From: Prinsepia uniflora
Taxonomy: Eukaryota > Streptophyta > Magnoliopsida > Rosales > Rosaceae
Assembly: GCA_032719365.1 (NCBI GenBank)
Contig: CM064871.1
Location: forward strand, 37,049,566-37,113,565
Length of the DNA: 64,000 nt
Direction of reading: 5' to 3'
Position numbers and translations under genes: made by a program. This document shows positions 24,972 to 38,432 of the stretch, piece after piece (the stretch's first letter is position 1; each line of letters begins with the position of its first letter). A model generated the notes under the pieces. The model saw only the letters and a list, made by a program, of their open reading frames with translations, made no database searches and was not told the DNA's origin.

Positions 24972-25989
24972 GTTGATTGTTTGTGGTGGAGTCTTGGTTG
25001 AAGTTTCGAGTTTTGGGTTTGGGTGTTCATCGGCGATGAGTAAAGAAGAAGATGAAGTTTTTAAAATAGTGGCAAGGTTCTTTACTGCAGTTTATTTAAG
25101 GGACATTTTCTATTGTTAAGGATGAATTTTGTGAATTATGACTTTGTTTTCCTGTGAATAATGAATTGATAAGTATAATTTTGGGAAATAATAGATAGTT
25201 TGTGAATTTATAAAGATGATGTTCATAAAAATGTCGAAATCTTCATATGGTTCTGAGGTTTTTAAAAATTAAATAAATACATATGAGCGCTCCAAGCCTC
25301 CCTTCTCCCTTGTGAGAAAGAGCTCGAGATCGAAGTCCTCGTCGGAAATAAGGTTTTGAGGGTAGTTGTACCATTTTTCTTGTTCTTCAATCCCTCATTG
25401 ATTTGTAAGGAATGACCTGACGTTTACAAATAGATCCAAGGTCAGTACGATCACTGAGAAGTCCTCCGTGACTCAGCAGAAGCTCCTTGAAGTGGTCATT
25501 ATTGAACCGCATATGGCTCCGACGAAGCAGAATAGCTTCGAGCGACCCATAGCTATCTCTGCTTTCGTTTCTTTCTATGTGCAGTTGACGCCATCCAGTC
25601 TCGACCATTATGTGAAACATGGTACTGCCATCCAGTCCCGACCATTATGTGCAGTTGACGCCACCCAAGTCCCATTTGTGTTCTTCCTTCAAACTTCCAA
25701 CTTTGCCGCATGCTCCTACTTTCACATCTCTGATGCTCACTTTGAATTTGACGATCCAAAGCTGTAGATTTTGGGTAACAAACATTAACAGGACTTGGGT
25801 GTGCTCTGGACCAGCGGTCCTTTGTTGTCTATGGGCTTGTGTGACCAGAATTGTGTGTTCCTTTTGGCGTCAAATTGTTTCCAAGGATCTTAAGTTTGCC
25901 TCTTCATAGATGGAGGAGGAGTTTTGGCCAACCACCATCAATTAATGTGTTGGGGAGAAGTTATGACAGCACCTACTGATTTACTTCAA
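24972..25989. other. Intergenic stretch, no supported gene
   Basis: Short frames only. A local direct repeat around 25580-25665 (CCATCCAGTC-CGACCATTATGTG units with GCAGTTGACGCCA) is present. No domain is recognised on either strand. Confidence 0.4.
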
Positions 25990-27830
25990 TGAAGTTATGT
26001 AAGTCGTCTGTGTGATTCGACCTTGGGGTTTTAGGCAAGGAGGCCCTCTATCACCCTTCTTGTTTGTGCTCAGTGCAGAGGGGCTCTCGGCTTTGATCAG
26101 AAAATGTGAAGAGGAATGTCTCTTTAGGGGTATTAGCCTTGTACCTAATGGTCTGAAGCTTAGTCACCTCCTGTTGTTTGCTGATGACTCGATTTTTATG
26201 TTTAAGTCTACCATTGAGGAGGCATCTTGTGTTGAGGAGATATTAAATACCTATGCTCGAGAGTCTAGTTAGTTTATTAACTTTTACAAGAGTGACCCTT
26301 TTTAGTAGGGATGTGTCCACTACTAGCCGTACTACTCTGTCCAATCTCCTGGGAATCTAATGTATTGAGGAATTTGGGAAATATTTGGGACTCTTGGCTA
26401 ACTTTGGTACCTCAAAGACGAAAGTTTTCGGAGATACTAGATTGAGGATTGAGAACCGTATACAAGGGTGGGCAAAATAATCTCTCTCTCTTGCGGTTAA
26501 GGAAGTCCTCAAATCTATTGCTATGGACATGCCTATGTACTCTATGTCTTGCTTTCTCTTGCCGGTTATTGTGTCATGACATTGATCGTATTCTAGTTGA
26601 TTTTTGGTGCGGTAGCATGGGTACGAAAATTGGGATCCATTGGGGTTCTTGGGATAAACTGTCAAAGCCTAAACATGTTGGTGACTTAGGTTTCAAGGAC
26701 TTGAGGTGTTTTAATGTAGCAATGCTTGCTAAGTTTGGATGGCGAGTCCTTAATAATCATGCTTCAATCTTTGCTCAGACCTTGCATGGGAAATACTACT
26801 CTAATGGTCACCTACTCACGGCCAAAGAGGGACAAGGCAGCTCTTAGGGTTGGAAGGGTATTGTGCAAGGTTTACAAGTTCTTAATGCTAGTTTTCGTTG
26901 AAGGATTGGGGATGGTTAGAATATTCATACCCGTTTATGCCTCTGAAGGTGATGGATTTCATTGATATGGATAGTTTGTGTTGGGATACTGAACTTGTTA
27001 AAAAGTTTTCAATTCTGAGGATGCTCGCTCTGTGCTAGCTCTTCCCCTTAGCTTTCTTGGGTGCTCCAATAGATACAAATGACATCATGTCAAGGATGGA
27101 AGTTATTCTGTAAAGTTTGGGTATTATGTTGATATGGATTTGTTGAAAAATTGAGAGTTCTGGAGGAAGTAGGGTATAAGAGATTCTAGTGGTATGAGCC
27201 AGCAATCTGAGTTACGAGATTCTATCTGGTCCAGTGTAGTGCCTCCAAAACTGCAAATGTTTTTGTAGAAGTGATGTAAACAATTCTTGGTGGTTCGTAC
27301 TAACTTGGTGAAGCACCGGATCTTGGTGGACAATATATGTCCTCAATGTGGAGTAGATGAGGAAACGCAGGTACACCTTTTCTTTAAATGCAATATGCTA
27401 GGATCTTCTGGTTTGGGTGCCCTCTGTAGGTGGATATTGGATGTCTTGATGGTGAAGATTTTGTGTGGTACTGGAAATACTTCCTGACAACTTTTGAAGG
27501 CATTGGGTAGCAGAACTTTGCTAGGCAAATCTTTCTGTTTGGATCGTGGCGTCTATGGAAATTTTGTAATATGAGATGCTATAGTGATATTGTTGTTGAT
27601 CCCAACACTGACATTCAGTTAATGATGGATCGGGTTTGAGAGTTTAATGATGCTAACCGTGCTAAGCCTCCCTTGGTACAATCGGTCACATCACCTTTGA
27701 TTGGTAGTGGTGTTGTTTATGGCTGGAGCAGACCTCCAAATAGTTTTTTGAAAGTGAATCGTGATGGTGTTTTTTGTAAGGAAGGTCGCCAAGGTGCTTA
27801 TGGCTTGGTACACAATCGACAACAGATTTG
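25990..27830 (+). pseudogene. Decayed L1-type LINE (RT, zf-RVT, RNase H pieces)
   Basis: Fragments follow the order of plant L1 ORF2. At 26012-26272: GFRQGGPLSPFLFVLSAEG and LLLFADDSIFMF, the reverse transcriptase motif with the FADD catalytic pair. At 26580-26850: LGFKDLRCFNVAMLAKFGWR, then GWKG... and RIGDG. At 27225-27480: VPPKLQMFL, then a CPQCGVDEETQVHLFFKC zinc-binding segment (zf-RVT). At 27740-27800: PPNSFLKVNRDGVF and GAYGLVHN, the start of an RNase H domain. Stop codons and frameshifts separate them. The endonuclease and the start of ORF2 are absent, as expected for a 5'-truncated copy. Confidence 0.85.
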
Positions 27831-29609
27831 TATTCTCTTCTCTTATCTTTTAATTTTGTTTACTTTCGTTTTCTTCGTTATTTTCGTAAAACTCTATCTC
27901 ATACTTGATTTTATGCTTTGATTTTGATACATTGAGGATAATGCCCATTTAAGACTTTTTGTGGGGGAGGAGTTTCCAACTTTGTTGAATCTAATCTTAC
28001 AAAAAAAAAAAGTTTTCAATTTTTTTTTCTCTTTTCTTTTCCAAATTCGTTTAAAAACAATAGTTTTGTTGTTTTCAAACGTCTTTCAAATTTTTTGTTT
28101 TAAAAATTTCTTTTCAAAACTTTCTTTTCAAAAAGTTTTACGTTTTTTTCAATTGTTTCAACAAAATCATTTTTTTTTCAAAAAAAAAAATTCACTTATT
28201 TGATGAAAAAAAAAAACTGTTTGTTTTAGTTACTTCTTGAAAAAAAAAAATTAATGCAAAATTTCTAAAAAAAAAAACAAAATTGTGCGTTTAAGTCTTT
28301 GTTTTCAAGAATCTTAGGATGCCCTTTCCATCACTTTGCCAAATATCCATGTGTCCCTTTTGTACGCACGAGTTGCGACACTCCTAGTTAGCCCCTTTGA
28401 GCCTCTATATATCCTTCTCTTTCTTTATCATGCATATCTAAACTTTTAACCTAATATAGATATCCTTACCCTTGTTCTAAAGACTTAGTTGAAGATTTCG
28501 AATCTAGCATATTTGAAGATGGCATGAAGATGTTCTATTAAATGTGATGATGTGCGTATGGGAATAGGCATGCCCAAATTACTTATTGTATTGTGTGATT
28601 GCTGAAATAAAAAAATATTGAAAAAGAAAAAAATGAAAAAAATGAATATGAGAGCAATAATGAGTTTAAAAAGAAAAAAAATATTTAGCTCTCCAGTAAT
28701 TTGTTTTGAATGTAAGTATTTGAATTGATTACAAGATGATAGTTGGCTCCCACATGCTCTTAGTGACGCTATGGAGGAAAATGTACTCGAAATTGATCAA
28801 GTTTTGGTGTAATGACTATGTCTTTGGAATGTTCTTTATCACCACATATCTAAAATCCGAATGCATTAGCCCTAGCCTCATTGCAACCCATGATTAAAGA
28901 CCGTTATGATCTATGAGATAAGTAGCTTTTGATCTGTTGAGTAAGTTGTATGAGTGAGCATATGGTTTGGGTTTATTTGTACAAGTAATTCATTCTATTC
29001 ATGTGGTATTGTTTAAGTGCTTTTATTGTTGAAATATGTGAGCAATTCTTTTACATATCTTTGAGTGAAACCCTATTTCATGAGTGACGCAAATTATGAG
29101 TGCATTCATTGTGAGGTGATCTTAACTTGTTCGAAGCATGCACAGACTTAATTTTACCATTGTTTTCTTCAAGTCTTACTTGTTCATGGCATGATGATAT
29201 TTCTATTATCTCTTGAATTCCCTATCCATATTTGTTTCATATCATAATGCCATCTACTTATAATAATTTCTGAGACATTTGGTTACGGGTTATAGATGTG
29301 TCTTTACTAATAAACTGTTTTGAGTCGTTGTTTGTTTTTCGATTTGCTCGGGCCTAGCAAAGTTCAAGTGTGGGGAAGTCACTCTGGGTTTTGTTGTTTT
29401 TAAAATTAATCAGGGCTTAGTTGTTTTTAAATAGTTTTTTTAAAAAGAAAAAAAAATTGTTTTGTCAATTCTTTATTTGTTTTTAGTTTTGCTATGAACT
29501 AGAAAAATCTAAGTGTGGGGAATTTGATAAGCACCTAATTGATCATCTTTTTATAACAATTTCCTCTATGTTTTACCTTACTAAAACCTTAATTATATTA
29601 AATCTATCA
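27831..29609. other. AT-rich stretch, possible end of an older LTR element
   Basis: Long A and T runs (27995-28270) and no gene. AGTGTGGGGAA occurs at about 29370 and AAGTGTGGGGAATTTGATAA ends near 29531; purine tracts of this shape followed by TGATAA are seen at the 3' ends of Tat/Athila-type gypsy elements. If so, that LTR starts near 29527 and was cut by the element inserted at 29610. This is a weak call. Confidence 0.35.
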
Positions 29610-30663
29610 TGTAACGACCCGTCCCGAAATGACCGTGCCAAATTACCGTTTTGCCCTTGGAATGGGCGAATTGTCGACTTTTAGTTCGGGTGGCTAATTG
29701 GACTTTGACTGATGATTGTGACGTAGTTCGGGACGTCACGAGTACGTAGACAAGCGACACGTCCGATTCCGACATATAAGGTGAAAGTTATGAGGTTCGG
29801 AAATTGAAGGGCATTTTGGTAATTTTCCATGTAAGGGCAATTTGGTCATTTGTCACATTAGGATCTGTTGTCAGGACCCACCCCCAATCCCCCAGGATTA
29901 AGGGCTAAATCCTGCTCCCGTCTAACTTACGTATGACACAAAGGCTAAACTGACGTCCAACCTCCATGTGACACGTAAGTCGGATAAGGGATTCTCGATC
30001 CGACCATTCTAAAAGTGTCCGGACTTCCCAGAGTGTGCCGAATGTACTATGGATCACGGTATGATGCCTCCATCTCTCTCGACCAATAGCCTGCACCGCA
30101 ACAACCTGAAGGGTATCGAAAACACCAAAGACTGTGAGTGGACAAAAATAAAGTATAAGTTCAAAACAATTTATAAGAAAAGTACAGTTACATTTTTACC
30201 CTCCATGTAAAAACCAATGCATGCATATCAATTTACGTCATAAAACCATTTCATATCAATTCATATCAATAACCATCAATGGAAACCATGATTGAAAACC
30301 CGAATCAAATCCGTTAATCAATTCCAGGCCTCAGCCTCAAATCACAAATCAATCTCAAATATGGGAACTCGGTCCCAAAACTCGTCAAATCCAATTCATC
30401 CGAGCCACTGCCCAAAGCATCTGAGAACCAGTGACAAACCAGTGAAAATATCAATCATGCGAGCTTGCTGGATCTCAAGTGTGCCCGAGTCTTTAAACTC
30501 AAAACCATGCACAATAATCAGGCCTTCCCGGGATATCAACGAGTCTTTAAACTCAAAACACAATCACAGGCCTCGGGGGGTATCATAATCACCGAGTCTT
30601 TAAACTCAAAACATATACCAAGTCTTTAAACTCAACATCGGTCTACTAACACATCAGATCTGA

Positions 30664-31024
30664 TGTCACGACCTGACCCATCTAACACAATATTGTCCGC
30701 TTTGGGCCCAGCCCTCACGGTTTTGTTTTCGGGAGCTCACGTGCAACTTCCCAGTAGGTCACCCATCATGGGATTGCACGAGCCTTAACTCGCTTAACTT
30801 TGTGGTTCCAATCCCCCCCAAAGCCACTGAGCTCCCAAAAGGCCTCATGCTAGATAGGTGTGTGCCTACACCTTTAAGGCACACCACCAATCCCTTCCCA
30901 GACCATTCCCCCCTCGCAGGAATGTGGGATCGTTCACCGTTCACTACAGGACACGGGTCTTACAATCCACCCCCCTTAGGGCCCAGCATCCTCGCTGGCA
31001 CACATCCGGTCAGGGTCCGGCTCT
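30664..31024 (-). mobile_element. Cassandra TRIM remnant: LTR plus short internal region
   Basis: On the minus strand the LTR (30964 to 30664) begins TGTAAGACCCGTGTCC and ends GGTCGTGACA, 301 bp. It is preceded by the Cassandra-typical internal piece with CCAGCGAGGATGCTGGGCCC and the purine tract AAGGGGGGTGGAT (30965-31000). The internal region is broken inside the primer binding site (TCAGAGCC at about 31015-31024), where the gypsy-type LTR piece starts. The LTR holds a 5S-like box with GTTAAGCGAG and GATGGGTGACCTACTGGGAAG (30747-30800), close to the 3' part of plant 5S rRNA. Confidence 0.8.
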
Positions 31025-33621
31025 GACGGAGACATCACATATACGATCCACATTAGACTCTGCGCACTTTGGGAAGTTCGGAAGTTTTTGGACGGCCGGA
31101 TCGAAAGTCCCTTGTCTGACTTACGTGTCACATGAGGGTTGGACGTCAGTTTAGCCTTCTTGTCATACGTAAGTTAGACGGGAGCAGGGTTTCGCCCTTA
31201 ATCCCGGGGGATTAGGGGTGGGTCCTGGCAATTGGTATCAGAGCAAGGTTTCGGGTGTTCTGCGCGGGGTTTGGTTCCGAGAATCGTTGGTTAGTCGACG
31301 TGGGTGGTGTGATGCTACTGTGGATGTGATGTCTCGACGCGGAAAAGCCCGACAGCAACCTGGATACGACAGTGCTAGTACGTTTGAGGTGGTTCGATAG
31401 TAGCATTTGAGGGTGCTAGTCGCTCGATACGCGGTGCGAGGTAAGACGTATGTCGGCTTAGGGCAGGAATGGTTAGTGCGCTGGCGCTGGTGTTGGTGTT
31501 ACTTGATGGATGGACCATAAGGTCGGAGGTACACTAACAGGATTAACCCGGATGGTAGCCGGCGAGCTACAAATGAATAGGTTGGTCGGCCTTAGGGGCC
31601 TGAGAGTAACTTGAAATACCTAGGCCAAGGAGGCCGGTTGACGGTGGCCGGTTAAGCCGGATAGTGTTTGGTTGTTGAGTGCATGGATTGGTGACCTTGT
31701 GGTCAGTTGGGTTGATTGGCAGTTGCGGTTTCAGAAAACCCGGACGACGGGGATGATTTGAGGAACCCCGTGGGATTACTGGATTGTAGTGAGAAGTACC
31801 TAAGGGAAAGAAATTGATCAAGTGTTCAAGGTGTGTGAGTGTTGTGAGATTTCTTGGTGCTTGAGTGGGAGTCTGAAGGTTTGTGATCTGGTAGAGGTGA
31901 ACTAGAGTGTGATCTTGTGTGTGTTCCAAGGTAGAGCAGTACTTGGTGACGCCGAGTGTAGCGAGTGTTATGGTGAGTTCCGTTGAAGGATGTCGGAAGG
32001 AATTGAGAAATGAGTGACTATAACTGATCGATATGAGGTTATTGAGAGAACCCACAATCTAGAAGTGCATGTAGGAATTTGTTGATTTATTCCGACTGGG
32101 TGGTCGAAATAGTTGAGAGACGTGAAGGTGTAGGTGGTGGTACGTGAGGACGTACTCTACGAACTCTATTGGGTATTCTAAATGAGGTATTTTCAAATAT
32201 CTTTGTTTCTTTTCATCGAGTTTTCCCTGGCGTACACCATGAAGTTTTAGTGAGTAGTACCGGTTAGTAGAGCTGTTGTGATGTACCCAAGGTGGAGATG
32301 ATAGGTTGGGAACTGGCTGGCGTAGTTGTTGGGTAAGAGTTGACTACCGAGTAGGAGACCCCAGGTGTGAGGTACGAGGTGCGGAATTTCGGGGATGAAA
32401 TTCTTTTAAGGATGGTAGATTGTAACGACCCGCCCCGGGAGTCGGGATTAGTGAAGTGATTAGTGACGGATTAACTGAGTTAATCGATGGTTAGTTGGGT
32501 ACTTTTAGACTTTGGTGTAGAATGACGATTTTGCCCCTAGTTTGGGCAAAAAGTTAACTTTTAGTTCGGGTGGTCAATTAAGCATTGACCGATGACTGTG
32601 ACGTAGTTCGGGACGTCACGAGTCTGTAGACAGGTGGCACGCCCGATTTCGACATCCGAGGAGGAAGTTATGATGTTTGGAAGGTATAGGGCATTACCGT
32701 AATTTGATTAAAATAGGGGGAAAAGTTGACTTTTCATACGATAGAGTTTTTACATGTATACCGAGGACCGTTAGGTAGATCTCATCGTCCTGAGTTCAAC
32801 AACAGACGGCATGCTTTCATCGGACGTAGGACGAGCAAGTTACGGGTCTAGAACGGCGAAGGGCAAAATGGTACTTTTGACTCACAAGGGGCATTTTGGT
32901 CTTTTGGTGCATTGGGATTTGTGCAAAAGAGATGAGGACAAGTGTACAGGAGGGATTGGATATTTTTGAGAGGGGACCATGGGATTATGGACACGTGGTG
33001 TGTGTGTAGTGGGTTCTAGGATGTTGCACGGTGCAAATTAAAGACTCGGGCGCATTTGAGATCCAATAAACTTGTATGATTGATGTTTTTCACTGGTTTT
33101 CTAATGTTTTGGGCAGTGGCCCGGATGAAGTGGATTTGATGAGTTTTGGGACTGAGTTCCCGGATTTGAGATTGCATTGTGATTTGAAGATGAGGCCTGG
33201 ATGATACAGGTTTTCAAATGGTTTCGTGGATGGTTTTTGATTTGAAGTGGTTTATAACGTAAATTGATATGCATGCATTGGTTTTTACGCGGAGGGTATA
33301 AATGTCATTGTTTTATGAAATGTTTTTAACTATATTCTTTATTTTTGTCCACTCACAGTCTTTTCGTGTTTTCAATACCCTCCAGGTTGTTGCGGCGCGG
33401 GCTGTTAGTCGAGAGAGACGGAGACATCACATATACAATCCACAGTAGACTCTGCGCACTTTGGGAAGTTCAGAAGTTTTTGGACGGCCGGATCGAAAGT
33501 CTCTTGTCCGACTTACGTGTCACATGAGGGTTGGACGTCAGTTTATCCTTCGTGTCATACGTAAGTTAGACGGGAGCAAGGTTTCGCCCTTAATCTCAGG
33601 GGATTAGGGGTGGGTCCTGAC
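31025..33621 (+). mobile_element. Plus-strand LTR-internal-LTR fragment
   Basis: An LTR tail (31025-31230, ending GGGTCCTGGCA) is followed by PBS TGGTATCAGAGC (31233-31244), about 1.2 kb internal DNA, then an LTR head from TGTAACGACCCGCCCC (32421) to GGGTCCTGAC (33621). The second LTR is only 1.2 kb and has an internal deletion near 33040, where promoter-side sequence jumps to a TTAAAGACTCGG motif. TGACGT-N8-ACGTCA is at 32599-32618 and GTCCACTCACAG at 33347-33358. It sits in the opposite orientation to its host element and has no clear target duplication. Confidence 0.75.
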
Positions 33622-35571
33622 TTCTGACACGTCTAGATTGTGGGTTCTCTTCAATAACCTCATATCGATCAGTTATAGTTACTCATTTTCCATTTCCTTC
33701 TGTCATCCGCCAACGAAACTCTCAGTGGTCCACAACAAGGACATCACAAGTCATCCTGCATTAACCCAACTTAGCACAATCCTACGATACTCGCCACACA
33801 AGCCATTCCCGGCATCATTAAGTACTCTTTCTACTCCCGAACACATCCACCCATGTCCATGACCAAGGGGGTTACGACTCAGAAAGTGCCACCACTAAAT
33901 CTCCTGATTCCGAGATTCCCATGAGACTTCATCCTCAAGTATACCATCTCCGGACTAATTGTCCAAACATCCCCTTTGCTACTATACTCATACGAATCAC
34001 AACCACGTGTCCGTAGCCGAACCAACTCACCTGTCTGTTCACACCGTGTATGCTCATCCAAAAGGATGTCAGTCATTACGTCTCAACCTTTCCGAGGTTC
34101 CATTCCAAGTCACCCACTTTCGAGATCATAAACAACAATTACTCACCTCGGACTCCTCAGTCACTTCCTTCGAAGTCTTCCTGACATCACCCAAATGCCA
34201 TCCTTGGCATGTACCGACACTGTCCAACACACTCGACATCTCCAACACAACAAGATGAGTCCACGAAAACCAACCTCACTCAAGGTCAACCCGGTCATAC
34301 CAACCTGGCCTGCTCCAACACAAAGCCTAGGTCTACCGCGCTTCCGTTGCGCTACTCTAATCTACTAACGGCATCCTGATCGTTCGTCCTGAAACATGAC
34401 CTACCAATGGTCATCACATACCCTCGCTTGATAAGTGGTTCCTACCAGACATCGTCACCTCAACTAGCCACAACCTTGGCTCGATGTGCCCATCCGATCG
34501 TTCACAAGCATTCCAACTTGTGGCATATCCTCTCTACTCCAGGACTCCCAGTACATCAGTCCCGAACCTCTGCTCCTTCCGAGCCAAACCCTTAAAATTC
34601 GCTCAGTTTGGTGAAACTAACCTCCTTCAGAGTCCAACACGCTGAGTACCCAACACTGGACTCGTCCAGAGTTGTCCATCAACCATTCCCTACCTCGGCT
34701 GCACCTAGCAGCACCATCTCCAATCCGGCCGTAAATCGGGCCAATCCACAATCACCAACTAAGGGTGTCCGAAACTATGCACTTCCTCTGGGTTCCTCTC
34801 CAAGGAACTCACAATCTAGCCCTAGTCCTCCCCACGGGGTTTCTCAAAGCACCCTCGTTGTCCGAGTTATCCAAACCTGCAACTGCCACTGGTTCACTAC
34901 AACCTTACCACTAGGGTCGTCACACCCAACTAAGACCATTCCTTATCGTAACTCTAGTCACCAACATCAACCCGTATCCATCGCTAGGGGGAAATCCCTC
35001 AAAGCTCAAAGTAGTTCCTAAACTCTGCCACTCAAGGCATCCCGGCTACTCGTAGCTACACAAATACAAGCTCGTACAATCTGATCAAATGGTCACAAGT
35101 CCATACTTCCGTCCTCCAATTACCACCCGGCCCCAACAGTCAACCGTCAACTGGCCTCCTTGGCCCACGTATCTCACTAGCTTAACGGACTACTCTCGGG
35201 CCCCACAGGCCGACCAACCTACTCATCTGTAGCTCACCGGCTACCATCCAGGTTAATCCTGCTGGAGTATCTCCGACCCTATGGTCCATCCATTAAGTAA
35301 AACCATCGCCAACACACTAACCGTTCCGGCCCTAAGACGACGTACATCATACCTCATACCACGTATCGAGCGACTAACATCCTGACACTAACAATCACCG
35401 CTAACTATCCACAAAAGAACTGACTGTCACTATTGCATCCAGATTGCTGACGGGCTGTTCTGCGTCGAGACATCACATCCACAGTAGCATCACAACACCC
35501 AAGTTGACGAACCAACGACTCTGGGAACTAAACCTCACGCGTAGCACACGAAACCTTGCTCTGATACCAAT

Positions 35572-38432
35572 TTTCAGGACCCACCCCCAATCCCCGGGAT
35601 TAAGGGCTAAATCCTGCTCCCGTGTAACTTACGTATGACACGAAGGCTAAATCGACATCCAACCTCCATGTGACACGTAAGTCGGACAACGGATTCTTGA
35701 TCCGACCGTTCTAAAAGTGTCTGGACTTCCCAGAGTGTGCCGAATCTGCTGTGGATCACGGTATGATGTCTCCATCTCTCTCGACCAATAGCCCGCACCG
35801 CAACAACCTGAAGGGTATCGAAAACACCAAAGAGTATGAGTGGACAAAAATAAAGTATAAGTTCAAAACAATTTATAAGAAAAGTACAGTTACATTTTTA
35901 CCCTCCATGTAAAAACCAATGCATGCATATCAATTTACGTTATGAAACCATTTCATATCAATTCATATCAAAAACCATAAATGGAAACCATGATTGAAAA
36001 CCCGAATCAAATCTGTTAATCAATTCCAGGCCTCAGCCTCAAATCACAAATCAATCTCAAATACGGGAACTCGGTCTCAAAACTCGTCAAATCCAATTCA
36101 TCCGAGCCACTGCCCAAAACATTTGAAAACCAGTGACAAACCAGAGAAAATATCAATCATACGAGCTTGCTGGATCTCAAGTGCGCCCGAGTCTTTAAAC
36201 TCAAAACCATGCGCAATAATCAGGCCTTCCCGGGATATCAACAAGTATTTAAACTCAAAACACAATCACAGGCCTCGGGGGGTATCATAATCACCGAGTC
36301 TTTAAACTCAAAACATATCAATCCAGGGCCGTTCCCCCGTAAATCAACCGAGTCTTTAAACTCAAAACCAGATCCAGCGGTTTTTCTTTTCTTTTTCGGG
36401 TCTTTAAACCCAAAACTATTTTTCAATCAGAAGTGAAAACCATAGAAAATCCTTATCCGAATTCGCAACAATGATTCTGTAAGCCGGAATCTGGAACCAC
36501 TGTCTCGAACCCAAATCCATATTTCCTTTCCCAGTCTCAAAACCAAATCCGAAATCGCATTTCCGAAATCCAGTTTCAAAATCGAAATCTTGTTTATCGA
36601 AATCTCAGAAACATGGTCCAAGCCCGAAATCACCTTTCCAAAATCCATTTCAAATCATTGAAATCAAATCATATTTCAAATCCAGAAATCAACTCATTAA
36701 AACCATGTTCAAGTCACAAGATCATTCGAAATCTCGTAAACGTGAAATTCCGTAAATATCTCGAAAACTGTGTAAAACCGTAAACCATCAAGATCATAAA
36801 TCAAATCATAGAATCATGTATAGAAAACATATAAAAACATATATGCATGCATCATAAGTTCGAAAGCAAAGTCCACTCACAGATCATAGTGTCGTCGCCT
36901 CGATACGCGCGTACCTATGTTTAACTATTTTTAACCGAGCCCTAAAATCCTCGGATACCCCGAAACATATCGAGCCGATGTCCGATTGACTCGAAACCAG
37001 CTCCAAAATGTTCGTTACATCAAATACTTTACAATTCATGTTGGAAGATTTCCCAAACTACCCCCCCCCCCCCCCCCACGCGCGTCTGGAAGCTTTTGCG
37101 TGTGAAATCCACGTGCGTGAACAGTTTTACCTTCAACCTCTGGTTGACCCGGTTCAGACCGGGTCAGACCGGTCTCTGCAACTCGAACCGGCGTGGCCAG
37201 TTTTCGTCCCATTCTCACCCATTTTTACTCCTTTCAATCCCATTAGCTTCGTCCCACACTAAGCATTCAATTTACTTAGTTAAATTACGAAATGAAGTAC
37301 AGAATCTTACCTCCCAAGCAACTCGAAAAACTCGAATGTTTCTCCTAACTGTTGCTCTGATTCCAACCCTTTCAGACCCTGGTTTCGATTCCATTCACCT
37401 CCTCAAAGTCTGAGAGGAAGTTCCCAATCACCAAACCCGAGTAACGGTCACGGAATCGCGAAACACCATTGTCGAATGAAAGCTTGCCAGTTTCCAATTC
37501 TGCAGCCACCGTCCACGGTGAGCCGCCATTTCAGGCTTAATCGACTCCTAGGCATCTCAGAAACAGCATCTAATACTCAATTTGGCTCAATAACCCTTCA
37601 ATTCGATTCCAAAGTTTCAAACTCAACAAGGGAGGGTTTTTACCTCTGTTCGACCACCACCGTGTACGACGGTGCTTGGTAGCAGCACCACCATACTCTT
37701 CTCCTTCCACTCTATCTTTTTCGTTCACAGTGTAAGCAAAATGGATGAAGATCAAAGGAATTCAATGGGTGGATTCCTCTTTGTTTTCCTCGGTTATCCA
37801 AAACCGGGTACAAAATGTTTAAAAACACATTGAGATGGTGAGCAACATTCTACCACCATCCAGACCCAGCCAGGTGTCCAAAACTTGGTGGTCACCCCAT
37901 CCAACAATAGCCAAGTGTCCATCACTGAGTGGGCTCAGATCCCAATGCAGGAAATGTCCAGAATGCCCCTTGCTATACAAATTACCAATTTGTCCCTCGA
38001 GTTCCTAGACCCGTAACTTTAACGTCTGAACTCCAATCGATGCGTGCCGCCTTTCATTGTATTCAGGATATCGAGACCTTCCTAACCGTCCTCGAATTAC
38101 GTGAAAAGTAGTTGTCGTTTGAAAAGTCAACAAATTACCCCATTTCAACCAAATTACCAAAATACCCTTGAACTTCCGAACGTCATAACTTTCTCCTCGA
38201 ATGTCGGAATCGGACGTGCCACCTGTCTATGAACTCATGACGTCCCGAACTACGTCACGGTCATCAGTCAATGTTCATTTGACTGCCCGAACTAAAAGTA
38301 ACATTTTTACCCATTCCACGGGCAAAATCGTCATTTCGCGTTGTCCGTCCGAACGCATTCAACTAATCACCAACTTCACTAATCCATCATTAACAACTAA
38401 TCTAATCTCGATTTCCGAGACGGGTCGTTACA
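35572..38432 (-). repeat. 5' LTR of the rearranged minus-strand element
   Basis: Complete 2861-bp LTR. Its end beside the PBS reads TTTCAGG instead of TGTCAGG. It carries GTATGAGTGGAC (35834-35845, mutated), GAGTCTTTAAACTC units (about 36186-36410), GTCCACTCACAG (36871-36882), a 17-C run (37061-37077) and TGACGT-N8-ACGTCA (38238-38257). Confidence 0.88.

Larger units (their letters stand above)
29869..38432 (-). mobile_element. Rearranged minus-strand LTR element with TSD TCTGT
   Basis: It starts TGTCAGGACCC and ends GGGTCGTTACA, flanked by perfect TCTGT repeats (29864-29868 and 38433-38437). The uninterrupted target can be read in the sister LTR at 56402-56406. The right-hand 5' LTR is 35572-38432, PBS complement GCTCTGATACCA at 35558-35569, and internal sequence runs 33622-35571. 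The left-hand 3' LTR keeps only its last ~770 bases (29869 to about 30640). Its first part and the internal end are replaced by a Cassandra remnant and a plus-strand LTR-internal-LTR piece (30664-33621). No coding frame with a known domain is present. Confidence 0.85.

Noticed and set aside
31567..32055. A 162-codon minus-strand open frame
   Set aside because: It lies in retrotransposon internal sequence; homologous internal copies (33622-35571) do not keep the frame open.
34608..35021. A 137-codon plus-strand open frame
   Set aside because: It is antisense to a minus-strand element's internal region, low complexity, with no recognised motif and no matching frame in relatives.
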